Source of the DNA: an uncultured Planctomycetota bacterium
Lineage (GTDB): Bacteria; Planctomycetota; Phycisphaerae; Sedimentisphaerales; UBA12454
Reading direction: 5' to 3'
DNA: 64,000 nucleotides
NCBI GenBank assembly: GCA_903847315.1
Contig: CAINDG010000013.1
Coordinates: 1-64,000, forward strand
The stretch's first letter is position 1. Each line of letters begins with the position of its first letter. This document shows positions 1-9,823 of this stretch, one piece after another. Position numbers and translations under genes: made by a program. The notes beneath the pieces were generated by a model. It was not told the DNA's origin and ran no database searches. It worked only from the letters and a program-made list of their open reading frames with translations.

Positions 1-126
1 CAGGTCAGTGTTTATATTGACCAGGAATACAGCGAGGCTTTTGCTTTTGATTGGGATAGTCAATATAGTTCTTACGTTTCGTTCTCGCAGGAAACGCTGT
101 ATATCCGCGACCCGAACGACCCATAG
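1..126 (+). CDS. C-terminal fragment of a CDS truncated by the window edge (unknown function)
   Basis: Frame 1 is open from base 1 to TAG at 124-126: ...QVSVYIDQEYSEAFAFDWDSQYSSYVSFSQETLYIRDPNDP*. Composition looks coding. Absent from the ORF track because it has no start. Confidence 0.55.
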   Translation, partial: QVSVYIDQEYSEAFAFDWDSQYSSYVSFSQETLYIRDPNDP

Positions 127-149
127 ATATATCCTTCGTGCTTCTTCCG

Positions 150-235
150 TTCTTCGTGGTAACTCTGGAGTATTTAATCAGTGTAATCAGCGATTAAAAC
201 TTTGTGTCTTAGTGTCTTGGTGGCTATTTTACAAA
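150..235 (-). repeat. Dispersed intergenic repeat (GCCACCAAGACACTAAGACACAAAG ... CCACGAAGAACGGAAGAAGCACGAAGG on the minus strand)
   Basis: Reverse complement contains agccaccaagacactaagacacaaag, 23/26 identical to agccacaaaggcactaagacacgaag at ~39943 (+). Confidence 0.6.
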
Positions 236-364
236 CGCGCAATCGCTACTGCGCGCAAAAGCCCAAAAACCTTAAAAACCCCGGAAAAAAATCCGATTTT
301 TTCCAATTTTAAACGAAAATATTCGAAATCTGTGGCAAAAAATGTCCTCTTTTTGACCCAACTT

Positions 365-406
365 GCGCGTTTGGCTGAAGAAACTGCGCTTTTGGCTGAA
401 AAAAAT
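365..406 (+). repeat. Imperfect 21-bp tandem repeat (2 units)
   Basis: gcgcgtttggctgaagaaact followed directly by gcgcttttggctgaaaaaaat. Confidence 0.6.
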
Positions 407-654
407 CGCCATAACCCTTTATTTCTCAAAATAAAATAAGGAGTTATAGCAAATCAGACAACCTAAACACACAACTTATATCATTTTTCACACCTGTACA
501 GACGCAGGCTGTGCGTCTCTATCTTTTCACTTTTAACTTTTCGCCGTTCGCAACGACAGTCTGCAAAGAGATTTATTGTAATTAGTGTTTTACTTGTTAT
601 AATTCTGCGTTTATTGGTTTTTGTGTAATATTCCTTATTTATCAGGATTAAAGC

Positions 655-2136
655 GTGCAGTTTCAGGTTTTTAAAGACGGCAAAATTGTAAAAGACTTTG
701 TGCTTACAGGAGTTACGTTATTTGGCGCCGACAGGATTCCGTTGCGCAGTTCCCGGCACATAGTTTTTAAGGATAACGCAATAGAATGTAAAATGAGGGG
801 TTCCGAACCCGCCGGTTTATCTTTGCTTTGGCCGGTTGAGGGTTTTGGCAATGTGATGTTATATACAACTCGTCTGCCGGAACGTGAGCAGCCATATATA
901 CTTAATGTTGAGCTTGCCCGCGGTAAGCTGATGGAGATTATTACCAAGAAAGAGGATTGGTTGATTTTTGAGCAGACCAATCATTTGGACTACGAAGCCA
1001 AGGAAATCCAGGACCTTTTTATTGAAATGCTCGAAAACATTGGCGAGCCTGCCAAAGCATCTGTAATTGCGGATAAATGCCTTCTCAAGACGCTGCTGTT
1101 CGCAGAGCAGCTTGCCGAACGGTATGCGAATATGCTTTTCGGAGCGAGAATGCAGAATCGCGGCTTTGCCCGCTCCAGTCTGGGTTGCCGAATCGACTCT
1201 TCACGGCTGGACGATAAAGATTATATTAAGGGCGCTTTTGAACTTTTTGCTCATATCACTCTGCCAATCAGTTGGGCCAAAGTCGAAAAAGAAAGAGAAG
1301 AATATGATTTTACCGAAATTGACCATTGTATGGAAATTCTTGGCAAGAAACGGCTGCTCATCAGCGCCGGTCCGCTGCTGAGTTTTTGTCCCGATAGTAT
1401 TCCCGCCTGGCTGCTGAATGGAAAGCACGACTTTGATACCATTCGTGAAGCGAGTTATGATTTTGTTTCAAGGGTCGTAACCAGATACGCGAAATATGTG
1501 CATATATGGCAGGTAATAAGCGGCATAAACGCATATAATTATTTCAAATTTGGTTTCGAGCGCATTCTTGAAATTACCAGGACGGCATGCCTGGCGGCAA
1601 GAGAGGCCGACAATAGAAGCCTTAAAATGATTGATGTCGTTTGTCCATGGGGCGAGTATTACGCTTATGATTCGGATACGATACCGCCGCTGATATATAT
1701 AGATATGGTAACGCAGGCAGGCATAAATTATGACGCAATCGGCGTGCAATTTCTGTTCGGCAAAGACGAGCCGGATATGCACGTTCGCGATATGATGCAG
1801 ATTTCGGCGATGCTCGACCGTTTTATAACGGTTCCCAAGCCGCTGCATATAACGTCCTTCGCTGTGCCGGACAACAACGATACAAAACAGCAGGCGGCTG
1901 AAACAGCAGGCGTATGGCACAAGCCGTGGGACCAGACGATACAAGCGAAATGGATTGAGAGTTTCTGCAGGATTGCCTTCAGCAAACCGTTTGTCAATAC
2001 CATCACCTGCTCGGCTCTTGCGGATAGCGGCGATAAAACAATTGTCGGCGCGGGACTTTTGACCGACGACCTTGAGCCTAAAAAATCGTTTATGGCACTG
2101 GCAAAACTGCAAAAGCAGATTTTACAAAAAGCTTAG
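655..2136 (+). CDS. GH10-like (endo-xylanase-type TIM barrel) protein
   Basis: 493 aa, GTG start; N-terminal beta domain followed by a barrel with motifs such as HIWQVISGINAYNYFKFGFERILEITRTA. Confidence 0.55.
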   Translation: MQFQVFKDGKIVKDFVLTGVTLFGADRIPLRSSRHIVFKDNAIECKMRGSEPAGLSLLWPVEGFGNVMLYTTRLPEREQPYILNVELARGKLMEIITKKEDWLIFEQTNHLDYEAKEIQDLFIEMLENIGEPAKASVIADKCLLKTLLFAEQLAERYANMLFGARMQNRGFARSSLGCRIDSSRLDDKDYIKGAFELFAHITLPISWAKVEKEREEYDFTEIDHCMEILGKKRLLISAGPLLSFCPDSIPAWLLNGKHDFDTIREASYDFVSRVVTRYAKYVHIWQVISGINAYNYFKFGFERILEITRTACLAAREADNRSLKMIDVVCPWGEYYAYDSDTIPPLIYIDMVTQAGINYDAIGVQFLFGKDEPDMHVRDMMQISAMLDRFITVPKPLHITSFAVPDNNDTKQQAAETAGVWHKPWDQTIQAKWIESFCRIAFSKPFVNTITCSALADSGDKTIVGAGLLTDDLEPKKSFMALAKLQKQILQKA

Positions 2137-2157
2137 AGCCGTCAATTTTTACTTTTT

Positions 2158-2493
2158 ATGGATTATCCAAACAAAGACAATCAGCGGACGATTGGAACGA
2201 TGAGGGCGGCTTTTTTTACAGGTCTGGTTTTGTGCGTTTGTTTTGTTTTTCCGATTTTAAGACATTCTGAAAAGATTGCCTTTTCCGAAATCGATAGTAA
2301 ACTTAATCCGAATATCGCTTCTGTTTACGAACTTGCCGAACTGCCGAGCATAGGACCTGCAAAGGCACAGGCAATTACAGAATACCGCCGGGGCAAGGAA
2401 AAAGCCTTTGAAAACGGCAGCGACCTTGAAAAAGTCAAAGGCATCGGAGAAAAAACCGTCGAAAAAATAGAACAATGGCTTGTTTTTGAATAG
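2158..2493 (+). CDS. ComEA-like helix-hairpin-helix protein
   Basis: Signal/TM segment then NPNIASVYELAELPSIGPAKAQAITEYRRGKEKAFENGSDLEKVKGIGEKTVEKIE (tandem HhH). Confidence 0.85.
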   Translation: MDYPNKDNQRTIGTMRAAFFTGLVLCVCFVFPILRHSEKIAFSEIDSKLNPNIASVYELAELPSIGPAKAQAITEYRRGKEKAFENGSDLEKVKGIGEKTVEKIEQWLVFE

Positions 2494-2501
2494 GCAGATA
2501 A

Positions 2502-2996
2502 ATGGCAGACTGGGAAATACACAGACCGTTAGGTACCTGCACAGGAAGCGGCAGGGCAATTGGGCCGAATGAGGAATTTATCGCCACACTCGTTGAAAGC
2601 GGCGGCAAATTTGAGCGCAAAGATTACAGCAGCGAATACTGGACGGCAAATAAACCCGCCGTTTTCTGCTACTGGAAAAGCGTAATGCCGAAACCCGACC
2701 AGAAGAAAAAAATCTTCATAGACAACGATATGCTTCTGGCGTTTTTCGAGAGACTTGCGAGCGAAACCGATGAGGAAAAAGTTAATTTTAGATTTGTCCT
2801 GACCCTTATCCTGATGCGAAAGAGAATTCTTAAATACGATTCATCGAAAACCGAGGACGGCAAAGAAATATGGACCGTTAAAATCGCCGGCAGAGACGAG
2901 ACAGCCCAGGTAATAAATCCGAAACTTACGGAAGACAAGATAGAACAGTTATCCGAACAATTAGGGCAGATACTTCAAGTTGAATTCAATGGTTAA
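2502..2996 (+). CDS. Conserved hypothetical protein
   Basis: 164 aa, tightly spaced between co-oriented genes, hydrophilic globular composition. Confidence 0.7.
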   Translation: MADWEIHRPLGTCTGSGRAIGPNEEFIATLVESGGKFERKDYSSEYWTANKPAVFCYWKSVMPKPDQKKKIFIDNDMLLAFFERLASETDEEKVNFRFVLTLILMRKRILKYDSSKTEDGKEIWTVKIAGRDETAQVINPKLTEDKIEQLSEQLGQILQVEFNG

Positions 2997-3810
2997 CAAA
3001 AATCAAAATTGCCGAATCCGCCAGGGGCGGATGTTTTTTTTATTTTTTATTTTCCTTTTTTCGGGTTGCGCGATGCAGAAACGAAGCTGCCCGCCGATAG
3101 CAGCGACATCACAGGCAGAGGCCATTTTAAAAGAATATTCGGCAGGACTGAAACCATTAAAGGCTACAGGAAACTGCACGCTGAGCTACACAAATGAAAA
3201 GGGCGAAACCTTCGCCCAGTCTTTTCCGGTGAGAATCTGGTTTGAAAGTAATAGGAAATTTTGCCTTTATGGCGATGTGATGTTCGACCCGAGGGGGATA
3301 GGTTTTGCTGTAAACGGAGATGATTACTGGACTTACGCAAAACCGTTCGGGACATATGTTACGGGGAAAGTCAATACGACCAGCGGGGATTATTTTTCCA
3401 ACCCATCAGTATTAGTTGATTTTTTAGAGCCGCTCGGCGGCAACTATTCTGAAATCGTATTGGCAGAGGCAAAGGATGATAGTATCCTGATATGCAGAGA
3501 AGGCCCCGGCTGTATCAGTAAAAAGATTTACATCGGCAGGTGCGGCAGAACTGTAAAGAAAATTGAATATTTTAATTGCGCCGAGAAACCCGCTCTTATT
3601 GTTGAAGCTGATGAATATAAAAACGTAACGGGCGAAAATTTTTCTTTTCCGCGTAAGTTAATTTACAGATATTCCGAAGGTCAGAAAAATGACCGGCACC
3701 TGATGCAGATTAAACTTGATTCGGTACAATACTGGAAGCAGCAGCCGCAGCAGGTCAAGGCGCTGTTTACTCCGCCGGACGCAAATAGCATCAAAAAGGA
3801 GACAAAGTAA
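2980..3810 (+). CDS. Outer-membrane lipoprotein, DUF4292/LolB-like
   Basis: Lipobox FLFSGC; beta-rich body; overlaps the next gene by 1 nt. Confidence 0.65.
   Translation: MNSMVNKNQNCRIRQGRMFFLFFIFLFSGCAMQKRSCPPIAATSQAEAILKEYSAGLKPLKATGNCTLSYTNEKGETFAQSFPVRIWFESNRKFCLYGDVMFDPRGIGFAVNGDDYWTYAKPFGTYVTGKVNTTSGDYFSNPSVLVDFLEPLGGNYSEIVLAEAKDDSILICREGPGCISKKIYIGRCGRTVKKIEYFNCAEKPALIVEADEYKNVTGENFSFPRKLIYRYSEGQKNDRHLMQIKLDSVQYWKQQPQQVKALFTPPDANSIKKETK
3016..3041 (+). terminator. Terminator-like hairpin within the lipoprotein signal-peptide coding region
   Basis: ATCCGCC-AGG-GGCGGAT followed by G and 8 T. Confidence 0.4.
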
Positions 3811-4703
3811 TGGCGAAAAAAAGTCTTAAACAGAAATTATCCGATGGGTTATTGCTCCTCGATGGCGCAATGGGCACACAATTAATGGCTCGCGGGATTG
3901 GGGCTGGCAGATGTAATGAGATGCTCAATATCGAATCGCCAAACCTTATTCTCGATATACACCGCGATTATTTCAATGCCGGAATCGATGCGGTTTATAC
4001 AAATACGTTCGGCGCAAATGAAATTACACTGGCTCGTCATAATTTGGCTGATAAAGCCGAGCAGATAAACCGCGCAGCAGTTGAAATCGCAAGAAAAGCG
4101 GCTGGAAGCGAAAGATACGTTATAGGCGATATAGGGCCTTGCGGCGAATTTTTAAAACCGCTTGGAACTCTTGAGCCGGCAAGACTTAAGGGCGTATATG
4201 CCAAACAGGCAAAGGCGCTTTGCGACGGCGGCGTGGACGGATTTATAGTTGAAACCTTTATGGCAGTTGACGAGGCGAAAGTCGCTGCCCAGGCTGTAAA
4301 ATCTGTTTGTTCTTTGCCGGTATTTGTGTCACTTGCTTTCGATGCGGCCGGAAATGATTTTAGGACAATGATGGGAGCAAGCGTTGAAATGGTTATATCA
4401 GAATTTTCAGCGATAGGAGTTGATGCAATCGGTTTTAACTGCGGTACGTTGAAGATGGAACAATATTTGCAGTTAGCACAGAAGTTCGCAAAATTACTTG
4501 CCGGGAAAAATATTTCACTGATTGCAAAGCCCAATGGCGGAAAGCCGGAATTGGTTAACGGTAAGGCGGTATATAAACTCTCCGATAAGGATTTTGGCGA
4601 CTGGCTCCAAAAGATACATAAAGCAGGGGCGGCATTAGTCGGCGGCTGCTGCGGAACTACGCCAAAACATATCGCAGCGGCAGAAAAGAGATTGAGGCAA
4701 TGA
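3810..4703 (+). CDS. Homocysteine S-methyltransferase (MetH N-terminal domain type)
   Basis: LLDGAMGTQLMARGI, DAVYTNTFGAN, GFNCGT, GGCCGTTPKHIAA Zn motif. Confidence 0.9.
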   Translation: MAKKSLKQKLSDGLLLLDGAMGTQLMARGIGAGRCNEMLNIESPNLILDIHRDYFNAGIDAVYTNTFGANEITLARHNLADKAEQINRAAVEIARKAAGSERYVIGDIGPCGEFLKPLGTLEPARLKGVYAKQAKALCDGGVDGFIVETFMAVDEAKVAAQAVKSVCSLPVFVSLAFDAAGNDFRTMMGASVEMVISEFSAIGVDAIGFNCGTLKMEQYLQLAQKFAKLLAGKNISLIAKPNGGKPELVNGKAVYKLSDKDFGDWLQKIHKAGAALVGGCCGTTPKHIAAAEKRLRQ

Positions 4704-5875
4704 AATCGACAGTACTATCAGTCTTGTTTGTGTTTTTGTTATTTGTTGTGTTGCTTGCCTCGACTGCTCAAGCGGATTCTATGCTTCGAGGAGCATTTTT
4801 CAATCCTAAAGTATCAGGAGGATGGTGGCAGGCGATAGTGTGCTATGATGTATATAGAAATGAAGTGAACAAAGAATTATCCGAGTTGGTTGATAAGACA
4901 GGTATAAATTTTATAGATATACAGGTTTTAATACCACAGACCTTGAAGACACCGAAAGTCCCCCCATCTGACCCGAATGCCCCTATTTCAAGTTGGGCAA
5001 ATATGCGCACAATGAACAATCTGGTTGACTTCCTCGATTATTGTTATAGCAAAAACGTGAGTGTTGAAATAGATTTAGCCAATAATATGTGGATTCCATA
5101 CACTGTTGATCCGAACCACCACATAGCCAACGAAAAATGGTGGCCTGTACCAGATAATGATCCGTGGACAGAATCTATCATCTGGTATACTCAAATAATT
5201 GAATATGTTGAAAAAAATGTTAAAGACAAGAGAGCTATTGTTCTTTGGGATATGTTTGGAAATTATCAATACGGCGGGGCAGAACCAGTTTTGTGGGATA
5301 CTCCATGGAACCCTAAAATAAAGGTATACACTGAAAGATTTGTAAAAAAGGTATGGCCGCATTTCTATAGAGCCGGAGAAAGACCAAAAGGGGCGCCAAT
5401 ATTGCTTCCTATTTTAGCTGGAAAGGAAGCGACGCCAAGTTATAGACTGAGTGGGTTTCGCAACCTTAAGAAATGGCTTGTTTATGACTTAAATATGCCG
5501 CCGGACTATTGGATTATGTCAACTTATGTTAAATCTGATCCTGCCGCGGATGGATTCTACTATCTCAAACACATAGTTGAAATTTTAGGAAGGAAAAACG
5601 CCAATAAAATTATTTCAACTGATTTTAAAGGTCCCGGTCATGAAAATGATGATCCGCCAGGAGTAATTGATAGAAGCAATTTGACCGGTCCGGAAATGTT
5701 ACAATGGCATTTTAATAAAGCCAAAGAATATGGATTTGCCGGATGGTGGTGGTGGGCCTATAGGGATGGTGCTACGCCCAATGGTACTCCTGCTTACTGG
5801 GGCATTAGAGACGACAAGGATAATTGGAGGGAGGATCTTGTAAAAGTTATTGCTCAACAGAAACAAGCCAAATAA
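4700..5875 (+). CDS. Secreted TIM-barrel glycosidase-like protein
   Basis: N-terminal signal peptide; FLDYCYSKNVSVEIDLANN, VLWDMFGNY, FAGWWWWAYRDG typical of GH5/cellulase-like folds. Confidence 0.55.
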   Translation: MKSTVLSVLFVFLLFVVLLASTAQADSMLRGAFFNPKVSGGWWQAIVCYDVYRNEVNKELSELVDKTGINFIDIQVLIPQTLKTPKVPPSDPNAPISSWANMRTMNNLVDFLDYCYSKNVSVEIDLANNMWIPYTVDPNHHIANEKWWPVPDNDPWTESIIWYTQIIEYVEKNVKDKRAIVLWDMFGNYQYGGAEPVLWDTPWNPKIKVYTERFVKKVWPHFYRAGERPKGAPILLPILAGKEATPSYRLSGFRNLKKWLVYDLNMPPDYWIMSTYVKSDPAADGFYYLKHIVEILGRKNANKIISTDFKGPGHENDDPPGVIDRSNLTGPEMLQWHFNKAKEYGFAGWWWWAYRDGATPNGTPAYWGIRDDKDNWREDLVKVIAQQKQAK

Positions 5876-5939
5876 TATTGGCTGGCACGGTCAAAAGTAA
5901 AAAGTCGAAACTGAAAATTTTTTGACAGGGAGATAGAAA

Positions 5940-6008
5940 ATGAATCCCGCACCTTCTCTGAAATCTCGAATTTCTAAAAGATGCGGGCTTTGCAGAATAG
6001 TCGAATAA
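5940..6008 (+). CDS. Putative 22-aa leader peptide MNPAPSLKSRISKRCGLCRIVE*
   Basis: ATG preceded by a GGGAG-like SD (gacagggagatagaaaATG); its 5' codons are one arm of a long-range inverted repeat with the next gene's RBS. Confidence 0.35.
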   Translation: MNPAPSLKSRISKRCGLCRIVE

Positions 6009-6057
6009 TATTTTAATCAGATTCAAAATAAATTGAATAAGAAAGAAGGTGCGGGAT
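5944..6057 (+). promoter_or_regulatory. Candidate anti-RBS helix in the leader of the SYLF gene
   Basis: ATCCCGCACCTTCT (5944-5957) is the exact reverse complement of AGAAGGTGCGGGAT (6044-6057), which covers the SD (AGAAGG) and the AT of the ATG at 6056. Confidence 0.5.
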
Positions 6058-6622
6058 GAAAACGATAGAAATAAGTTTGATATGTTTTTTTGCTTCTATG
6101 CTAATGGTGTGCGGATGCGAGGTTGCGCCAAAGGAACCCGAAGGCAAAGCATCGCTGGCGTCAAAGGCGGATGAAGCTATCGCTATTATGAAGGCAAAAG
6201 ACAAGAGCATCCAGAAATTCTTTGATAAATCCTACGGATACGCTGTGCTGCCGAAGGTTTTTAAGGTTGCTCTTTTGGCGGGCGGGGCTTACGGCAAGGG
6301 CGAAGTCTATGAGCAGGGAACAATGGTCGGCTACTGCGATATAACACAGCTAAGCGGAGGACTATCAGTCGGCGGCGAATTTTTCCGTGAGATAATCTTT
6401 TTCAGGGACAAGAAAGATTTGGACAAGTTCAAGACCGATGAATATGCGTTCTCCGCACAGGTAACAGGCGTAGCTATTGTCTGGGGCGCGGCCGCGAAAA
6501 CGGATTATAAAGATGGTATGGCGGTGTTTATTATGACAGACGCAGGCGTAATGGTTGACGCATCATTAGGCGGCCAGAAGTTCAATTATGAACAGAAGGT
6601 TGTTTTAAAGAAAGTTCAATAA
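6056..6622 (+). CDS. SYLF/Ysc84 lipid-binding domain lipoprotein
   Basis: Lipobox VCGC; KSYGYAVLPKVFKVALLAGGAYGKGEVYEQG; C-terminal GVMVDASLGGQKFNY. Confidence 0.9.
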   Translation: MKTIEISLICFFASMLMVCGCEVAPKEPEGKASLASKADEAIAIMKAKDKSIQKFFDKSYGYAVLPKVFKVALLAGGAYGKGEVYEQGTMVGYCDITQLSGGLSVGGEFFREIIFFRDKKDLDKFKTDEYAFSAQVTGVAIVWGAAAKTDYKDGMAVFIMTDAGVMVDASLGGQKFNYEQKVVLKKVQ

Positions 6623-6629
6623 TAGTTTT

Positions 6630-7931
6630 TTACTTTTTCAGCAGGGCAAGAATGGCGGCGACGGTTTTTTGTGTTGCGCCCTGATTTTCTTTTATGACTT
6701 GCTGGCCGTTGTGGGCGATTTTTCGGGCGAATTGGGGTTCATCAAGGTATTTTTGAACTGTCCGGCAAAGTTTCTTTTCATCTTTTACTTCAATGGCTCC
6801 TTCTGCCAGCAGAAGCGCCTTGACGGCCTCTTTGAAGTTGAAGGTGTGCGGGCCGAATATTGTGCATTTGCCCATCGCGGCCGATTCCATCATATCTGAG
6901 CCGCCCATCGGCACAAGACTTCTGCCGACAAATACGATTGTCGCAAGAGAATAAAATTTTCTCAAATCGCCCATAGTGTCGCCGAGGATTACGGTATTTT
7001 GATTTGCTATTTTTTCCTGAGAATTTTTTATTTGGCCGTATCTTGCCAATTCAAAACCTGATTGCGTGATAAGGTCTGCGACTTCGTCGAACCGTTCAGG
7101 CTTGCGGGGGACAATTGCCAAACGAAGATTGTTGTATTTTGTCTCTTGTTTTAATGTTTTAAATACGTCGAGTATGATTTTTTCTTCCTTTGGTCCTGTG
7201 CCGCCTGCGACCCATAATTGCTGATTTGCGATATTAAGCTGTTCGGCGAGTTTGTCGGCTCCTTCGACTTTTTCGGTTATCTGGGCGGTATCGTATTTTA
7301 AACTGCCGGTGACGATGGTTGTCTTGCTGTGTCCGCCGAGTGCAAGGAAACGCTCGGCATATTCTTTATTCTGTGCAAGGAAGAGCGAGACCTTTTTAAA
7401 AGTGGGTTTTACGAAAAACTTGACAAGGCTGTATCTTGGGAAACTTCTATCGCTGATTCTGCCATTGACAACGACGACGGGGATATTCAGCCGATATGCC
7501 CTTGAAGTGAAATTCGGCCAGACCTCAAGCTCCATCAGCAGGCATATATCCGGCTTTAATCTTTTAAATGCACGATGTACGATGAAAGAAAAATCGAACG
7601 GGAAATAAAACACCTTCAATTCGCTGCCGTACAGTTTGCGGGCCTGTTCTATTCCGGTATCGGTGGTTACGCTGATGATTATTTCGTAATCAGGCAGGTT
7701 TTTTTTAAGCTCAGATACAATTGTTTTTGTTGCGTTGACTTCGCCGACGCTGACGGCGTGAATCCAGATGCATTTTTTATCGGGGAAATTTCGGCGGACT
7801 TTGCCTAATCTTTCGCTCCAGCCCTGTCTGTAACGGTTATGCATAATAACTCTGTACAGGATTTTCGGGCTGATTACGATAAGCGCAAGAAGATAAATAA
7901 AGTCGTTAAGACATTTCATTTTTGACGTCAA
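6630..7931 (-). CDS. waaA: 3-deoxy-D-manno-octulosonic acid transferase
   Basis: IWIHAVSVGEVNAT, RISDRSFPRYSLVKFF, VAGGTGPKEE, GDTMGDLRKFYSLATIVFVGRSLVPMGGSDMMESA. Confidence 0.93.
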   Translation of the reverse strand: MTSKMKCLNDFIYLLALIVISPKILYRVIMHNRYRQGWSERLGKVRRNFPDKKCIWIHAVSVGEVNATKTIVSELKKNLPDYEIIISVTTDTGIEQARKLYGSELKVFYFPFDFSFIVHRAFKRLKPDICLLMELEVWPNFTSRAYRLNIPVVVVNGRISDRSFPRYSLVKFFVKPTFKKVSLFLAQNKEYAERFLALGGHSKTTIVTGSLKYDTAQITEKVEGADKLAEQLNIANQQLWVAGGTGPKEEKIILDVFKTLKQETKYNNLRLAIVPRKPERFDEVADLITQSGFELARYGQIKNSQEKIANQNTVILGDTMGDLRKFYSLATIVFVGRSLVPMGGSDMMESAAMGKCTIFGPHTFNFKEAVKALLLAEGAIEVKDEKKLCRTVQKYLDEPQFARKIAHNGQQVIKENQGATQKTVAAILALLKK

Positions 7932-7949
7932 TTGCCTTTAAAATATAAA

Positions 7950-8023
7950 TGCGCCCGAAGGGATTCGAACCCCTGACCTACGGATTAGAAATCCGTTGCT
8001 CTATCCAGCTGAGCTACGGGCGC
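7950..8023 (-). tRNA. tRNA-Arg (anticodon TCT)
   Basis: Minus strand GCGCCCGTAGCTCAGCTGGATAGAGCAACGGATTTCTAATCCGTAGGTCAGGGGTTCGAATCCCTTCGGGCGCA; complete cloverleaf. Confidence 0.96.
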
Positions 8024-8241
8024 AACAGCCTTTAAGTACTTATAATATAAGCATCTTTCGCTGGTTTTGTCAACTTTTGAAATGGCTAAAAAATATACAA
8101 AAATGTCAATTATCGGCAAAATTGCACCAATTAAAATTTTTACTGGCAAACATTTTTACACATAGTATAATTAGCCGCCTATTTTGAGTATATTAATATA
8201 CCCGAAAATTTTTGTTTTTTTACATGGATGGGCGATATTCA

Positions 8242-9372
8242 ATGACAATGAAAATTTATATCGCAAAAGAAAAACATCCCGGTGAAAACCGGACGGCAAT
8301 GGTGCCGGAAAACGCCGCCAAATTAGTCAAACGTGGAGCAGAGGTAATTATTGAATCCGGAGTTGGCAATGCCTGCGGATATTCAGATGCGGATTACACT
8401 GCTGCCGGTGCGACTGTAGCTGGGAACAATCAAACGGCTTTATCATCTGCGGATATGGTGTTGCGACTTCGCAAGCCGCCGGTCGATGAGATTGGCCGGC
8501 TCAAGCAAGGCAGTGTTCATATTAGTTTTCTCGACCCGTTCAACGAGTCGGAACTTATCCAGAAACTGGCGGCACAGAAAATCAGCGCCATCAGTATGGA
8601 AATGATACCGCGTATCACGCGGGCACAAAAGATGGACGCCCTTACTTCCCAGGCTAACCTGGCAGGTTATGTGGCGGTGATTCTGGCGGCAGACTATCTG
8701 AACCGGATTTTCCCAATGATGACAACCGCCGCCGGCACAATTATGTCGGCCAAAGTGTTTATCATCGGGGCCGGCGTGGCGGGTTTGCAGGCTATCGCCA
8801 CTGCAAAACGGCTTGGCGCCAACATAGACGCCTTCGATACCAGGCCTGTGGTGGCCGAACAGGTGCAGTCGCTGGGCGCAAAATTTGTCAAAATCGACCT
8901 TGGTGAAACCGGCCAGACCAAAGACGGTTATGCCAAGGCGCTGACCGATGAGCAGATAGCCAAGCAGCGGGAAGGAATTAAAAAACTTTGTGCGATGGCA
9001 GATGTGGTTATTACTACGGCACAGGTTTTTGGGAAAAAAGCTCCGATTATCATTACGGCAGATGTTGTGGCCGGAATGAAAAAAGGCAGTGTGATTATAG
9101 ATTTACCAATTGAAAGCGGCGGCAATGTTGAAGGCTCGGTTTTCAATCAGGTTGTCGAAAAGAACGGCGTTAAAATTATCGGCCTGGCAAATCTGCCGGG
9201 GCGAGTGCCTGTTCCCGCCAGTAAGGTTTATTCCACCAACCTGCTCAGTCTTATCGAGGAGTTCTGGAGTAAAGAAGAGAAAAAATTCGTCCTTAAACTC
9301 GATGATGAAATTATCAAGGGCTGCCTGATGACGCACGATGGGCAGATATGCAGTCAGGCGGTTAAGAAATAA
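8242..9372 (+). CDS. pntAA: NAD(P) transhydrogenase subunit alpha, part 1
   Basis: MKIYIAKEKHPGENRTAMVPENAAKLVKRGAEVIIESG; track ORF starts at 8212 but ATG 8242 fits the family start better. Confidence 0.93.
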   Translation: MTMKIYIAKEKHPGENRTAMVPENAAKLVKRGAEVIIESGVGNACGYSDADYTAAGATVAGNNQTALSSADMVLRLRKPPVDEIGRLKQGSVHISFLDPFNESELIQKLAAQKISAISMEMIPRITRAQKMDALTSQANLAGYVAVILAADYLNRIFPMMTTAAGTIMSAKVFIIGAGVAGLQAIATAKRLGANIDAFDTRPVVAEQVQSLGAKFVKIDLGETGQTKDGYAKALTDEQIAKQREGIKKLCAMADVVITTAQVFGKKAPIIITADVVAGMKKGSVIIDLPIESGGNVEGSVFNQVVEKNGVKIIGLANLPGRVPVPASKVYSTNLLSLIEEFWSKEEKKFVLKLDDEIIKGCLMTHDGQICSQAVKK

Positions 9373-9397
9373 CTGGTTAACGATATAAAGGAGTTTT

Positions 9398-9823
9398 GTG
9401 AAACTTTCACTTTTTAAGGGGTTTGCGGCGGTGTTTGCAGTGTTGGCGATAAGCGGCATTGTGAGCGTGGCTGCAGGAGAAACGGTCGGCGAGACGATAC
9501 CGGGCGATGTCCAGCATGCCTCGGTACAGGGGATGGATTACGTCTCGACCCTTTTTGTCTTCGTGCTGGCTACCTTTATAGGATTGGATGTTATCAGGCG
9601 AGTCTCACGGCTGCTGCATACGCCGCTAATGTCGCTAACCAACGCGATTTCGGCAATTGCCGTAGTCGGCTCCATACTTATTGCCGGCCAGTCGCATTCG
9701 GAATATAGGTATAACATTCTGGGGCTGGTTGCCATCGTTGCTTCCGTCAGCAACATCGTCAGCGGATTTCTGATTACCGACCGTATGCTGAAGATGTTCA
9801 AGAAGCGGGAGGGCGGCAAATAA
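9398..9823 (+). CDS. pntAB: NAD(P) transhydrogenase subunit alpha, part 2 (membrane)
   Basis: FVLATFIGLDVIRRVSRLLHTPLMSLTNAISAIAVVGSI. Confidence 0.93.
   Translation: MKLSLFKGFAAVFAVLAISGIVSVAAGETVGETIPGDVQHASVQGMDYVSTLFVFVLATFIGLDVIRRVSRLLHTPLMSLTNAISAIAVVGSILIAGQSHSEYRYNILGLVAIVASVSNIVSGFLITDRMLKMFKKREGGK

Noticed and set aside
8-439. 143-aa ORF at the window start
   Set aside because: Overlaps the in-frame C-terminal CDS fragment (1-126) and then dispersed-repeat DNA; composition is not protein-like.
1468-2112. 214-aa antisense ORF under the GH10-like gene
   Set aside because: Basic, Cys/Tyr-rich low-plausibility product opposite a supported CDS.
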